Assembly (NCBI RefSeq): GCF_039534915.1
Contig: NZ_BAAAWE010000001.1
Location: forward strand, 1,178,001-1,242,000
Length of the DNA stretch: 64,000 bases
Direction of reading: 5' to 3'
DNA from: Streptomyces roseofulvus
Lineage (GTDB): Bacteria > Actinomycetota > Actinomycetes > Streptomycetales > Streptomycetaceae
Under the pieces are notes generated by a model. The model had not been told where the DNA came from, did no database searches, and saw nothing but the letters and a program-made list of their open reading frames with translations. Shown here piece by piece: positions 1 through 8,610 of the stretch. Each line of letters opens with the position of its first letter. Within the stretch, counting starts at the first letter, position 1. The position numbers and the translations under genes are program-made.

Positions 1-724
1 GCCACTGTCCCTCGTCCTCGGGGGCGGCGTCGATGCCGCCGATCACGCTGCTCCGGGTGCCCTGGACCCAGAGGCGGCGGCATTCGAGGTGCTCGACGGC
101 GGCGACGGCCGCGAAGGGTAGTCCGTGGCCGAGTGTCCAGGCGTCGGCGACGGTGCGCCGGTCGGCGTCGTACGGCAGGAAGGCGGCGAGGACGGCGGCG
201 CCGACGGGGTCGGGGCTGCCGGCGTCGTGGGCTCGGGCGGCGGCGACGAGGCCGGGGTCGCTCCGGCCGGCGTCGAGGGCGCGGGCGATCTCGGTCGACT
301 GCCGGGAGCGCCAGTCGGCGAGCCGGGCCGGCGCCTCCGGGTCGGGGGCGGGGACGGGGACGGGGGTGCCGCCGCGGCGCGGGCGGAGGTGCCGCTTCCA
401 GGCGTCGGGCAGCACGAAGGCGGTCTCGTCGGGGCGGACGGCGGGGCCGTCGGGCGCCTCGCCCGGCGGCGGCCCGGCGACCGGTGCGGAGGGCGCGGGC
501 GGCGCCACGGCGGTGCCGTCGCCGGCGGCCACGTATCCCTTGCGCTCCTTCTCGCCGATGGACTTGAGCAGGTACGCCTCGGCCGCCTCGACCGTGCCGA
601 GGTCCTTGACGCGGGTCTGGCCCGCCGTGCCGATCCGGCCGAACCGGACGGTCACCGAGGTGCCCTCCGCACCGGCTTCCCAGAACTTCCCCGCGCCGTC
701 CCCGGCGTGCTCCCAGCGGCGCAC
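1..724 (-). CDS. WGR domain-containing protein (C-terminus beyond window)
   Basis: Reverse-strand reading gives RRWEHAGDGAGKFWEAG at the N-terminus, then the signature W/G/R strand (TVRFGRIGTAGQTRVKDL) and an alpha helix rich in Lys/Glu. This is the WGR fold found alone or with DNA-modification and MolR-like domains. A Pro/Ala-rich linker (about residues 75-130) leads to a second region (ADWRSRQSTEIARALDAG...) that I cannot assign. About 241 codons are visible and the gene continues past the left edge. I chose the GTG at 724 because the domain starts immediately after it; no ATG lies in this frame just upstream. WGR domains are thought to bind nucleic acid, but the role of this protein is unknown. 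It is divergent from the iron-box gene at 894. Confidence 0.7.
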   Translation of the reverse strand, partial: MRRWEHAGDGAGKFWEAGAEGTSVTVRFGRIGTAGQTRVKDLGTVEAAEAYLLKSIGEKERKGYVAAGDGTAVAPPAPSAPVAGPPPGEAPDGPAVRPDETAFVLPDAWKRHLRPRRGGTPVPVPAPDPEAPARLADWRSRQSTEIARALDAGRSDPGLVAAARAHDAGSPDPVGAAVLAAFLPYDADRRTVADAWTLGHGLPFAAVAAVEHLECRRLWVQGTRSSVIGGIDAAPEDEGQW

Positions 725-838
725 GGCCCCTCCCGCATTGCTGTCGTCGATCAGTGCTCCGCACAGTAGCGGGGGCGACCGACAACGCCTGAATCCCCGC
801 GGCTCGCGGGGTTCTGGACAACCCCGGCCCAGCAGTGG

Positions 839-857
839 TTAGGTAAGCCTCACCTAA
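839..857. promoter_or_regulatory. Iron box (DmdR1/IdeR-type operator)
   Basis: The 19-mer TTAGGTAAGCCTCACCTAA is an almost perfect palindrome and matches the actinobacterial DtxR/IdeR/DmdR iron-box consensus (TTAGGTTAGGCTAACCTAA) at all but three central positions. It sits 36 bp before the GTG start of the DUF2470 gene, where a repressor would cover the promoter. The implied control is repression by Fe2+-loaded DmdR1. Confidence 0.85.
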
Positions 858-893
858 CCACGACCCCCGAGCGCCCGACCGAGGAGAGTCACC

Positions 894-1607
894 GTGAGCG
901 TCGCCCCCTCCCCCGTCCTGCCCCAGCAGACCGCCGCGGAACAGGTCCGGTCCGTCCTGGCCCGGGCCATCTCCCTCTCCCTCACCCTCGACGGACAGAC
1001 CTACGACCTGCTCGGCGCCCACACCGTCGGCGCCCGCGGCCGGATCACCCTCCACCCGCCCGCCGACACCCCGCTCACCGACCACCTCGACCGTGCCCCG
1101 CTCCGGACGCTCGACGTCCGCGTCGACCTCACCGACATCGCCCCGACCGCCCTCCGCGACCGGGTCCGCGCGCGCGTCGCCCTCACCGGCCGGCTCGCCC
1201 CCGCCACCCCCGGCGACCCCGGCTCGCTCCGCCTCGACCTGTCCCGGATCACCCTCCGCACCGGCACCGGGACCGAGGAGGTCGCCCCCGCCGCGTACGC
1301 CCTCGCCGCCCCCGACCCGCTCGCCCTGGAGGAGGCCGCGCTCCTCACCCACCTCGCCGACGCCCACCCCGACCTCGTGTCCGACCTGGTCGTCCTGGCC
1401 GGCTCCCGCCTCCCGCACGGCGTGGTCCGCGCCCTCCCGCTCGCCATGGACCGGCACGCCGTCTCGCTGCGCTGCGAGTACGGCGAGGGCCACTGCGACC
1501 TCCGCCTCCTCTTCCCCGCCGAGGCCCGCGACGCCGCCACCGCCGGCGACATGGTCCGCCGGCTGCTCACCGCCCCGCGCTGCGCCCACCACCACGACCA
1601 CCACTGA
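894..1607 (+). CDS. DUF2470 domain-containing protein, iron-regulated
   Basis: This 237-residue protein starts at GTG, 9 bp after a GAGGAG ribosome-binding site. Its C-terminal part (about 135-230: EEAALLTHLADAHPDLVSDL then CEYGEGHCDLRLLFP) matches DUF2470, a domain often fused to pyridoxamine-phosphate-oxidase-like split barrels in haem-utilisation proteins. The N-terminal part is compatible with a degenerate split-barrel. The C-terminus ends in a His-rich tail (AHHHDHH) that could bind metal. The iron box at 839-857 directly upstream indicates expression under iron limitation, so a role in haem or iron handling is likely. The reaction, if any, is unknown. Confidence 0.75.
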   Translation: MSVAPSPVLPQQTAAEQVRSVLARAISLSLTLDGQTYDLLGAHTVGARGRITLHPPADTPLTDHLDRAPLRTLDVRVDLTDIAPTALRDRVRARVALTGRLAPATPGDPGSLRLDLSRITLRTGTGTEEVAPAAYALAAPDPLALEEAALLTHLADAHPDLVSDLVVLAGSRLPHGVVRALPLAMDRHAVSLRCEYGEGHCDLRLLFPAEARDAATAGDMVRRLLTAPRCAHHHDHH

Positions 1608-1659
1608 CCGGTCCCGCGATCCGGAAACCGCACACGCGCGCGGGCGCGTCCCCACCCGC

Positions 1660-2586
1660 ATGGACCGGATCACGCACGGCCTCCGCCAGCTCCTGCGCTT
1701 CGCGCTCCTGGAGGCGCGCTGCTGCGCCTTCGCCGTCGCGCTCGTCGGCGGCATCGCCGTCTCCACGCTCCTGCCCGAGCTGCCCGTCGCCCGCTACGAC
1801 CTGCTCCTCGGCTACGGGATCGTGCTCACCGTGCTGGCCTGGCGGCTCGGCTGGGACAGCGGGCGGGACGTCGCCGTCATCGCCGTCTGCCACCTCATCG
1901 GCCTGCTCTTCGAGCTGGTCAAGGTCCGCATGGGCTCCTGGAGCTACCCGGAGGACGCGGTCACCAAGGTCGGCGGCGTGCCCCTCTACGGCGGCTTCCT
2001 CTACGCGGCCGTCGGCAGCTACGTCTGCCGCGCCTGGCACCTCTTCGACCTGCGTCTGACCGGCTACCGGCCCCGGGCCATGGCGGTCCTCGCCGGGGCG
2101 GTCTACCTCAACTTCTTCAGCCACCACTGGCTGCCCGACGCCCGCTGGGTGCTCGCCGCCCTGCTGCTGTGCGCCACCGCCGGCACCTGGGTCCGCTTCC
2201 GCGTCGGCGAGCAGGACCTCCGGATGCCGCTCGCGCTCTCCTTCGTCCTCATCGGCTTCTTCCTCTGGATCGCCGAGAACGCCGCCACCTACGTCGGCGC
2301 CTGGAGCTACCCCGACCAGCTCGACGGCTGGCAGCCGGTCTCCGTCGCCAAGTTCGGCGCCTGGGCCCTGCTCATCACCGTCACCTTCGTGCTGGCCGTC
2401 GCCTGGACGGGTCAGCCCGCCGCGCGCGGCACGGGCTCCTCGCCCCGGCGGATGCCCAGGGTCGCCAGCAGGTCCTCGTGGAGCTCCATCCAGACGGTGT
2501 GGCAGGAGTCGGCGCGGGGCCGGTCCACCCAGGAGAACTCGCCGCGCCGGACCCGGGCCAGGGCGGCGGTGAAGCGGTCGCCGTAG
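1660..2586 (+). CDS. DUF817 family integral membrane protein
   Basis: The protein is 308 residues with about eight hydrophobic segments. It carries family-typical stretches such as FELVKVRMGSWSYPEDA, GVPLYGGFLYAAVGSY, NFFSHHW and a second GAWSYPDQLDGWQPVSVAKFG. The first ATG of this frame after the preceding stop region is at 1660, 52 bp behind the DUF2470 stop, so co-transcription is plausible. The family normally ends near the last helix, around residue 250. Here the frame continues about 58 polar residues, antisense to the convergent regulator at 2412-3065 and overlapping it by 175 bp. That tail may be an annotation artefact, a lost stop or a real overlap. Function is unknown. Confidence 0.75.
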   Translation: MDRITHGLRQLLRFALLEARCCAFAVALVGGIAVSTLLPELPVARYDLLLGYGIVLTVLAWRLGWDSGRDVAVIAVCHLIGLLFELVKVRMGSWSYPEDAVTKVGGVPLYGGFLYAAVGSYVCRAWHLFDLRLTGYRPRAMAVLAGAVYLNFFSHHWLPDARWVLAALLLCATAGTWVRFRVGEQDLRMPLALSFVLIGFFLWIAENAATYVGAWSYPDQLDGWQPVSVAKFGAWALLITVTFVLAVAWTGQPAARGTGSSPRRMPRVASRSSWSSIQTVWQESARGRSTQENSPRRTRARAAVKRSP

Positions 2587-3065
2587 CCGGAGAAGCGGTC
2601 GAGCCGGGAGCCGAGCTCCGCGGCGAGGGTGTCGATGACGCCGCCGAGGACGGTCAGCTCGTCGAGGATCCGGCCGTCCCAGTCCATGTCGGCGTGCGTG
2701 TTGACCGCCAGCCGGCCGCTGCCGTCGGGCCGCAGCTGCCAGTCGGTGCAGGCCGTCAGGCAGCGCGCGTTGTACGCGAGGAAGGTCTCGTACCGCTCGC
2801 GCACGTACGCCCCGTGACCCGACCCGGCCAGCTCCTCGGCGAGCAGCCGCTCCCCCTCCGTGCGGCCGGCGTCGGTGAGGCTCCAGCCGGACGTGCCGGC
2901 GAAGCCGCTCCGGGTGACCCGGCCGTACGCCTGGAGGTCCAGCAGCAGCTCGCCGACGGCGTCCGCGTCGAGGCCGAAGCGGGCCGCGGCCTCCGCCTCG
3001 GTGGTCATGCCCCGCAGCCGTACGGCGTGCAGGACCAGCAGCTCGGGAGAGGAGGAGGTCGCCAT
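2412..3065 (-). CDS. Putative helix-turn-helix transcriptional regulator
   Basis: A 217-residue soluble protein. Residues 8-60 (LLVLHAVRLRG then EAEAAARFGLDADAVGELLLDLQAYGRVTR) form a winged-helix-like module similar to the N-termini of MarR/PadR-type regulators. The rest is a helical domain with conserved-looking DWQLRP, HADMDWDGRILDEL and SCHTVWMELHEDLLATLG segments. I cannot name a specific family or ligand. It converges on the DUF817 gene with a 175 bp overlap. Confidence 0.6.
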   Translation of the reverse strand: MATSSSPELLVLHAVRLRGMTTEAEAAARFGLDADAVGELLLDLQAYGRVTRSGFAGTSGWSLTDAGRTEGERLLAEELAGSGHGAYVRERYETFLAYNARCLTACTDWQLRPDGSGRLAVNTHADMDWDGRILDELTVLGGVIDTLAAELGSRLDRFSGYGDRFTAALARVRRGEFSWVDRPRADSCHTVWMELHEDLLATLGIRRGEEPVPRAAG

Positions 3066-3189
3066 GGGCAGAGCCTAGACAGGTACCGCCGGGCCCGGCG
3101 ACCCCCGCGCCGGGCGGCAGGCAACCCGCCGGGCGCCCCGCGCGTCCTCACCCGTGCGAACCCGGCACCGGACCGAACAAGGACACGCG

Positions 3190-3441
3190 ATGAGCGACAG
3201 GGCCCGTATCCTCTTCGACGCGCTCGACCTCGACCAGGACGGCACACTGACCCGGACCGAGGTCATCCGGGCGCTGCGCGAGAAGGGCCCCACCCTGGCG
3301 GCGCGCGGTGTCCTGCCCGTCTGGGGCGTCGGCGGCGACGACGACTCGGCGGCGCTCTTCGACGCCGCCGACCAGAACGGCGACCGCGTCCTCAGCTTCG
3401 AGGAGTTCGCCGCCGTCGTGGACCGCCGCTTCGGCTGGTGA
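3190..3441 (+). CDS. EF-hand calcium-binding protein (two EF-hands)
   Basis: An 83-residue protein with two 12-residue calcium loops: DLDQDGTLTRTE near residue 13 and DQNGDRVLSFEE near residue 61. Both have acidic ligands at positions 1, 3, 5 and 12; the second has Arg instead of Gly at position 6. I start it at the ATG at 3190, which has AAGGA about 7 bp upstream; a longer reading from 3154 adds residues without family support. Small calmodulin-like EF-hand proteins are common in Streptomyces and probably buffer or sense calcium. No partner gene is evident. Confidence 0.8.
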   Translation: MSDRARILFDALDLDQDGTLTRTEVIRALREKGPTLAARGVLPVWGVGGDDDSAALFDAADQNGDRVLSFEEFAAVVDRRFGW

Positions 3442-3459
3442 CCCCGGCGGCGCGGCCGC

Positions 3460-5070
3460 TCAGCCGCGCAGCCAGACGGCGGTGTCCGGGGGGAGGGCGC
3501 CGGTCGGGTCGAGCGGGCCGCTGGCGAGCAGTGTCGCGGTGTGCGCGGGGAGCTCGACCGGGCCCGGGGAGAGGTTGACGACGCAGATCAGGCCGTGGTC
3601 GCGGGCGAAGGCGAGGACTCCGTCGGCGGCCGGCAGCCAGCGGAGCGTGCCGTCGCCGAAGCCGGGCTCGGTGCGGCGCAGGGCGAGCGCCGTGCGGTAG
3701 AGGGTGAGCATGGAGTCGGGGTCGGCGCTCTGCCGGTCGACGGCGTAACGGGCCCAGTCGGCGGGCTGCGGCAGCCAGGGGTCCGTACCGCCGCCGTTGA
3801 CGAAGCCGTACGAAGGTGCCCCGGCCTCCCAGGGGAGGGGCACCCGGCAGCCGTCGCGGCCGGGGTCGGTGCCGCCGGAGCGGAAGTGCATGGGGTCCTG
3901 GATGCGGTCCCGCGGGATGTCGGCCTCGGGGAGGCCGAGTTCCTCGCCCTGGTAGAGGTAGACGGAGCCGGGCAGGGCGAGGGTGAGGAGGGCGGCGGCC
4001 CGGGCCCTGCGGGTGCCGAGCTCCAGGTCGGCGGGGGTGCCGAAGCGCTTCGCGGCGAAGTCGAAGGCGGTGTCGGCGCGGCCGTAGCGGGTGGCGGTGC
4101 GGGTGACGTCGTGGTTGCAGAGGACCCAGGTGGCGGGGGCGTGGACGGGGGCGTGCTCGGCGAGGGTGTCGTCGATGGTGCGGCGCAGCCGGTCCGGTTC
4201 CCAGGGGCAGGCGAGGAAGTTGAAGTTGAAGGCGGTGTGGAGTTCGTCGGGGCGAAGGTAGCGGGCGAAGCGTTCGGCGTCGGGGAGCCAGACCTCGCCG
4301 ACGAAGACGCCGCCGTACTCGTCGGCTATCGACCGCCAGGAGCGGTAGACGTCGTGGATCTCGTCGAGGTCGATGTACGGGTGCGGGTCGACGCCCTCGG
4401 TGAAGTCCCGCAGGTCCGGGTCCTTGGTGAGCAGGGCGGCGGAGTCGATGCGGACGCCGGCGACGCCGCGCTCGAACCAGAAGCGGAGGACCTCCTCGTG
4501 CTCGCGGCGGACGTCGGGGTGGGACCAGTTGAGGTCGGGCTGTTCGGGGGTGAAGAGGTGGAGGTACCACTCTCCGTCGGGGACCCGGGTCCAGGTGGTG
4601 CCGGAGAACTGGGAGGGCCAGTCGTTGGGCGGGAGTTCGCCGTGCTCGCCGCGGCCGGGGCGGAAGTGGAAGCGGGCGCGGGCCTCGCTGCCGGGTCCGG
4701 CGGCGAGCGCCTCGCGGAACCAGGCGTGCTGGTCGGAGACGTGGTTGGGGACGATGTCGACGATGACGCGGAGGCCGAGGGCGGCGGCCTCGGCGATGAG
4801 CTTCTCGGCCTCGTCGAGGGTGCCGAAGGCGGGGTCGATGGCGCGGTAGTCGGCGACGTCGTAGCCGCCGTCGACCATCGGGGAGGCGTACCAGGGGGTG
4901 AACCAGACGGCGTCGACGCCGAGGGCGGCGAGGTGGGGCAGTCGTGCCCGGACGCCCGCGAGGTCACCGGTGCCGTCCCCGTCGCCGTCGGCGAAGCTGC
5001 GCGGGTAGACCTGGTAGATGACGGCGTCGCGCCACCAGTCGGCGGTACGGGTCGGGGTGGGGGCTGCCAC
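3460..5070 (-). CDS. GH13 alpha-glucosidase (intracellular)
   Basis: A 536-residue GH13 enzyme with no signal peptide. The (beta/alpha)8 landmarks are in order: DIVPNH (105-110), GVRIDSA with nucleophile Asp209, GEVW with acid/base Glu259 and CNHD with Asp321. The AVIYQVYPRSFADGDGDGTGDL N-terminus is typical of alpha-glucosidase/oligo-1,6-glucosidase. It is the last gene of a minus-strand operon after a sugar-binding lipoprotein and two permeases, with a 57 bp gap to the permease. It should hydrolyse imported alpha-glucosides to glucose in the cytoplasm. Linkage preference cannot be read from sequence; nearby GH87 enzymes suggest alpha-1,3 oligosaccharides (nigero-type). Confidence 0.9.
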   Translation of the reverse strand: MAAPTPTRTADWWRDAVIYQVYPRSFADGDGDGTGDLAGVRARLPHLAALGVDAVWFTPWYASPMVDGGYDVADYRAIDPAFGTLDEAEKLIAEAAALGLRVIVDIVPNHVSDQHAWFREALAAGPGSEARARFHFRPGRGEHGELPPNDWPSQFSGTTWTRVPDGEWYLHLFTPEQPDLNWSHPDVRREHEEVLRFWFERGVAGVRIDSAALLTKDPDLRDFTEGVDPHPYIDLDEIHDVYRSWRSIADEYGGVFVGEVWLPDAERFARYLRPDELHTAFNFNFLACPWEPDRLRRTIDDTLAEHAPVHAPATWVLCNHDVTRTATRYGRADTAFDFAAKRFGTPADLELGTRRARAAALLTLALPGSVYLYQGEELGLPEADIPRDRIQDPMHFRSGGTDPGRDGCRVPLPWEAGAPSYGFVNGGGTDPWLPQPADWARYAVDRQSADPDSMLTLYRTALALRRTEPGFGDGTLRWLPAADGVLAFARDHGLICVVNLSPGPVELPAHTATLLASGPLDPTGALPPDTAVWLRG

Positions 5071-5127
5071 GTGACGGTCCTTTCGGGCAGGGAGGGTGCG
5101 GTGGGTGAGCGGGGGCGGGGCGGCGGG

Positions 5128-6003
5128 TCAGCCCTTGAGGCCGCCGGCGGTGAGGCCGCCCATGATGTTGCGCTGGAAGACCAGGAAGACGAGGAGCGTG
5201 GGCAGCGAGGCGATGGTGAGGGCGGCGATGAGCACGTTCACCGGGACCCCGTTGGAGAGCGAGTAGATGCCCACGTTGAGGGTCTGCTTCGCCGGGTCGG
5301 GAAGGGTGAGCATCGGCCAGAGGAAGTCCTTCCACACGCCGACGACCGCGAAGATCGACACCACGCCGAGGATCGGCCGGGAGACGGGCAGGACGATCGA
5401 CCAGAGGATCCGCAGGGGGCCGGCGCCGTCCAGGGCGGCGGCGGAGAGCAGTTCCTGGGGGATGGAGTCGAAGAAGCGCTTCAGCAGGAAGATGTTGAAG
5501 GCGTTGGTGACGGACGGCAGCCAGATCACCCACGGGCTGTCGAGCAGGTTGCGTTCGACGATCGGCACGTCGAGCACGGTGAGGTACTGGGGGACGACGA
5601 GGACGGTCGCCGGGATCATCAGGGTGGCGAGCATCATGCCGAGGACGGCCTTGCCGAGCACGGGGCGCAGTTTGGAGAGCGAGTAGGCGGCGGCGACGTC
5701 CAGGACGAGCTGGAAGGCGAGGGCGCCGAAGGCGTAGTAGAGGGTGTTGAGGAGGAGGGTGGCGAGGTCCATGACCTCCCAGGCCCGGCCGTAGTTGGCG
5801 GGTTCGAAGCTGCCGGGGACCAGGGTGGGCGGGGTCTGGATGACCTCCTGGGCGTCCTTGAAGCCGCTGGACGCGAGCCAGTAGAGGGGGCCGAGGAAGA
5901 CCAGGGTGAAGAGGACGAGGACCAGGACGAGGACGGCCCGGTAGGCGGCCCTGCCGCGGGGGCGGGCGAGCCGGGCCGGCGAGATGAGCGTGCGTGTGGA
6001 CAT
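5128..6003 (-). CDS. CUT1 sugar ABC transporter permease, MalG-like
   Basis: A 291-residue protein with six predicted transmembrane helices. The cytoplasmic EAA-type loop LLSAAALDGAGPLRILW contacts the ATPase, and PANYGRAW follows the first helix as in MalG/LacG. The start is ATG (MSTRTLISP), 17 bp behind the stop of the MalF-like gene. It pairs with that gene to form the membrane channel of an alpha-glucoside importer. No ATPase gene is present in the operon, so a shared MsiK-type ATPase encoded elsewhere is inferred. Confidence 0.9.
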   Translation of the reverse strand: MSTRTLISPARLARPRGRAAYRAVLVLVLVLFTLVFLGPLYWLASSGFKDAQEVIQTPPTLVPGSFEPANYGRAWEVMDLATLLLNTLYYAFGALAFQLVLDVAAAYSLSKLRPVLGKAVLGMMLATLMIPATVLVVPQYLTVLDVPIVERNLLDSPWVIWLPSVTNAFNIFLLKRFFDSIPQELLSAAALDGAGPLRILWSIVLPVSRPILGVVSIFAVVGVWKDFLWPMLTLPDPAKQTLNVGIYSLSNGVPVNVLIAALTIASLPTLLVFLVFQRNIMGGLTAGGLKG

Positions 6004-6020
6004 GTGTGTCTCCCCCGGTC

Positions 6021-6962
6021 CTACTCGTCCTCGGCGCGGCTGAGCTTGACGTACGCCGCCGAGAATCCGGCGAGGAGCACGAGCAGCATGAGGCCGAGGG
6101 CGGCCGCGGCGCCGTAGTTGTTGAAGTTGAAGGCGTACTGGTAGATGAGGTACACGACGGTGGTGGTGGACCCTTCGGGTCCGGCTCCGCCGGTGAGCAG
6201 GAACGGTTCGACGAAGACCTGCATGGTGGCGATGACCTGCATGAGCAGCATCAGGGAGAGGACGAGCCGGGTCTGCGGGATGGTGACGTGCCAGATCTTG
6301 CGGAGCAGGCCGGCGCCGTCGAGTTCGGCGGCCTCGTACAGCTCGCCGGGGATGGACTGGAGCGCGGCGAGGTAGATCAGGGTGGCGCCGCCCATGTTCA
6401 TCCAGGTGGAGGCGATGACGACGGCGAGCAGGGAGATGTCGGGGTCCTGGAGCCACTGCTGTTCGGGCCGGCCGAGGAAGCGGAGGAGTTCGTTGAGGAG
6501 GCCGTAGCCGGGGTCGTAGAGGTACTTGAAGAGGAGGACGGCGGCGACCGGCGGGAGCATCACCGGGAGGTAGACGAGGAGCCGGAGGTAGCCCTGTCCG
6601 TGACGGAACTCGTTGATGACGAGCGCGGCGACGAAGGGGACGGCGAAGCCGAGGAGCAGGGCGAGGGCGGTGTAGAGGAGGGTGTTGCCCCACGCCTGCC
6701 AGAAGGCCGGGTCGTCGGCGACGGTGCGGAAGTTGTCGAGGCCGACCCAGGTGGTGCGGCCGCTCTCGGTCTTCTGGAAGGCGAGCAGGAACTCCCTGAC
6801 CATCGGGTACCAGGAGAAGACCGCGAAGCAGAGGACGGCGCCGATGAGGAAGCCGTGGGCGGTGAGGTTGCGCCGCAGGGCCGTGGCGAGGGGTGCCGTC
6901 CTGGCCGGTGGGTCGGTGCGGGGTGGCGCCGTGGGGCGCGGGGCGGTGCTGAGGGCCGGCAT
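6021..6962 (-). CDS. CUT1 sugar ABC transporter permease, MalF-like
   Basis: A 313-residue permease with a short Pro/Thr/Arg-rich cytoplasmic N-terminus, six membrane helices and the EAA loop LYEAAELDGAGLLRKIWHVT. The segment TTWVGLDNFRTVADDPAFW is typical of the MalF/LacF/UgpA group. A GGAGCGAC ribosome site precedes the ATG at 6962. It lies between the binding-protein gene (84 bp upstream) and the MalG-like gene (17 bp downstream) in one operon, and together they should import alpha-linked oligosaccharides. Confidence 0.9.
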   Translation of the reverse strand: MPALSTAPRPTAPPRTDPPARTAPLATALRRNLTAHGFLIGAVLCFAVFSWYPMVREFLLAFQKTESGRTTWVGLDNFRTVADDPAFWQAWGNTLLYTALALLLGFAVPFVAALVINEFRHGQGYLRLLVYLPVMLPPVAAVLLFKYLYDPGYGLLNELLRFLGRPEQQWLQDPDISLLAVVIASTWMNMGGATLIYLAALQSIPGELYEAAELDGAGLLRKIWHVTIPQTRLVLSLMLLMQVIATMQVFVEPFLLTGGAGPEGSTTTVVYLIYQYAFNFNNYGAAAALGLMLLVLLAGFSAAYVKLSRAEDE

Positions 6963-7045
6963 CGTCGCTCCTTGGTGCTGGGTGCCGCGGTCGGAGGATC
7001 CGGCGGGCGGGGCGGACCGGGCCGGTCCGCCCCGCCCGGGCCGGG

Positions 7046-8461
7046 TCACTGGTGGGCGAGGACCTGGTTGACCTGGGTCTCGGCGGTCGCCAGGAGCTTG
7101 TCGATGTCGGCGTCCTTGTTGGTGAGGAGGCCGGACATCACGTTGTCGAGCACCTTGTAGACCTCCTGGGCCTTCGGCGGCTCGGCCTTGCCGGGGACGG
7201 GGTTGTCCATGAACGCCTTGAAGTTGGCGACCGGCATGGTGGCGTGCCGGGTGCGGGCGCCGTCGTCCTTCGTCTTGGAGTCGCCGAGCCAGAAGTTGGG
7301 CTGCGGGACGCCGACGGGGAGGCCGTCGGCCTTGGCGCGGGCCCAGTCGAACTGGCCCTTGCCGACGGTGAGGTTCTTGAAGTTCAGCCAGGCGACGGCG
7401 GCCTTGATCTTGTCGGGCGAGATGCCCTTCTTGACCATGTAGTTGTTGCCGCCGGCGAGGGTGTTCCTGCCGCCGGGGATCGGGCCCATGCCGAAGTTCT
7501 CGTACTTCGCGCCGAGCTGCTGGACCATGTACGCGATGTCGTCGGGGGCGGCGAGGAACATGCCGAGCTTGTCGGTGGCGATCTGCTTCTGGAGGTCGCC
7601 CCACTTGAGCAGCTGGGTCTTCCCCATGCTGTCGTCCTCCCAGCGCATGGCGTGGAGGTTCTTCGCGACCTGCTTGCCGATCTCGTCGTTGAAGGCGGCC
7701 TTGGTGCCGCTCGCGTCGACGACGTCGCCGCCGAGGCTGTACATCTGGGCGGTGAAGTGCCAGCCGCCGGTGTTGCCGGCGCTGTACTCGCCGAAGCCGG
7801 CGACGCCGTTCCCGAGGGCGGCGATCTTCTTGGCGGCGGCGCGGACCTCGTCCCAGGTGCGCGGCGGGGCGTCGGGGTCGAGGCCGGCGTCCTTGAAGAG
7901 CTTGCGGTTGATCAGCAGGCCCATCGTGTAGTTGCTGGTGGGCAGGCCGTACAGGTTGCCCTTGTGCTTGAGGGAGCCGAGGACGTCGGGGGCGATGTCC
8001 TTGAGGAGCGGGACGCTGGTGGGGTGGACGTAGGCGCTGATGTCGGCGGCGCCGTCCTCGGCGAGGACCTGCGGCAGGTCGGTGAAGTAGGTGTAGAAGA
8101 CGTCGGGCTGGGACTTGGCCTTGAGCATCGCGGTGAAGCGCGGGGGCTCCAGGCACTGGCCGGGGGTGGAGCGGCCCTCGATGGTGACGTTCGGGTAGGT
8201 CTTGTTGAACTCGGCGACGTCCTCCTTCCACTCCTTCAGCTCGGCCGCCTTCGCCGCGGGCGGCATGCAGTCGATGGTGAGCGTCACCTTCGTCCTGGGG
8301 TCGAGCGGCGTGGTGGGGTCGGAGGAGCCGCTCTGCTCGGTTCCGTCGGTGCCGTCGTCGCTGCTGCTGGTGCCGCAAGCGGCGAGCGCGGTGAGCGCGA
8401 GGGCGGAGACGAGGGCGACTGCGGCCGGTCTGCGGGTACGGCGGAGCCGGGCACTTCTCAT
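7046..8461 (-). CDS. Sugar-binding lipoprotein of the alpha-glucan ABC importer
   Basis: A 471-residue family 1 extracellular solute-binding protein. The start is ATG at 8461 (MRSARLRR), after AAGGGGA; a longer frame from 8533 adds a Pro/Arg-rich shadow. The signal peptide carries twin and scattered arginines and ends in a lipobox LAAC with acylated Cys29. The mature part shows typical CUT1 features (PDVFYTYFTDLPQVLAEDGA, WDEVRAAAKKIAALG, NNYMVKKG). It is the first gene of the importer operon and determines its specificity, here probably oligosaccharides released by the GH87 enzymes upstream. Four CGCAA/TTGCG motifs lie in its 230 bp upstream region. Confidence 0.9.
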   Translation of the reverse strand: MRSARLRRTRRPAAVALVSALALTALAACGTSSSDDGTDGTEQSGSSDPTTPLDPRTKVTLTIDCMPPAAKAAELKEWKEDVAEFNKTYPNVTIEGRSTPGQCLEPPRFTAMLKAKSQPDVFYTYFTDLPQVLAEDGAADISAYVHPTSVPLLKDIAPDVLGSLKHKGNLYGLPTSNYTMGLLINRKLFKDAGLDPDAPPRTWDEVRAAAKKIAALGNGVAGFGEYSAGNTGGWHFTAQMYSLGGDVVDASGTKAAFNDEIGKQVAKNLHAMRWEDDSMGKTQLLKWGDLQKQIATDKLGMFLAAPDDIAYMVQQLGAKYENFGMGPIPGGRNTLAGGNNYMVKKGISPDKIKAAVAWLNFKNLTVGKGQFDWARAKADGLPVGVPQPNFWLGDSKTKDDGARTRHATMPVANFKAFMDNPVPGKAEPPKAQEVYKVLDNVMSGLLTNKDADIDKLLATAETQVNQVLAHQ

Positions 8462-8610
8462 GAGTGGTCCCCTTCGGGCTGGGCGTGGAGGTGGCCCCGG
8501 CGGTGCTGCGTGGGCGGGGCGCGGCACACTCAACCACCCCCGACAAGTGAACGCAAGATATCGCGCTGATTTCGTAAATGCTCGACAGTGAAGCGCAACC
8601 TTGCATGCGT

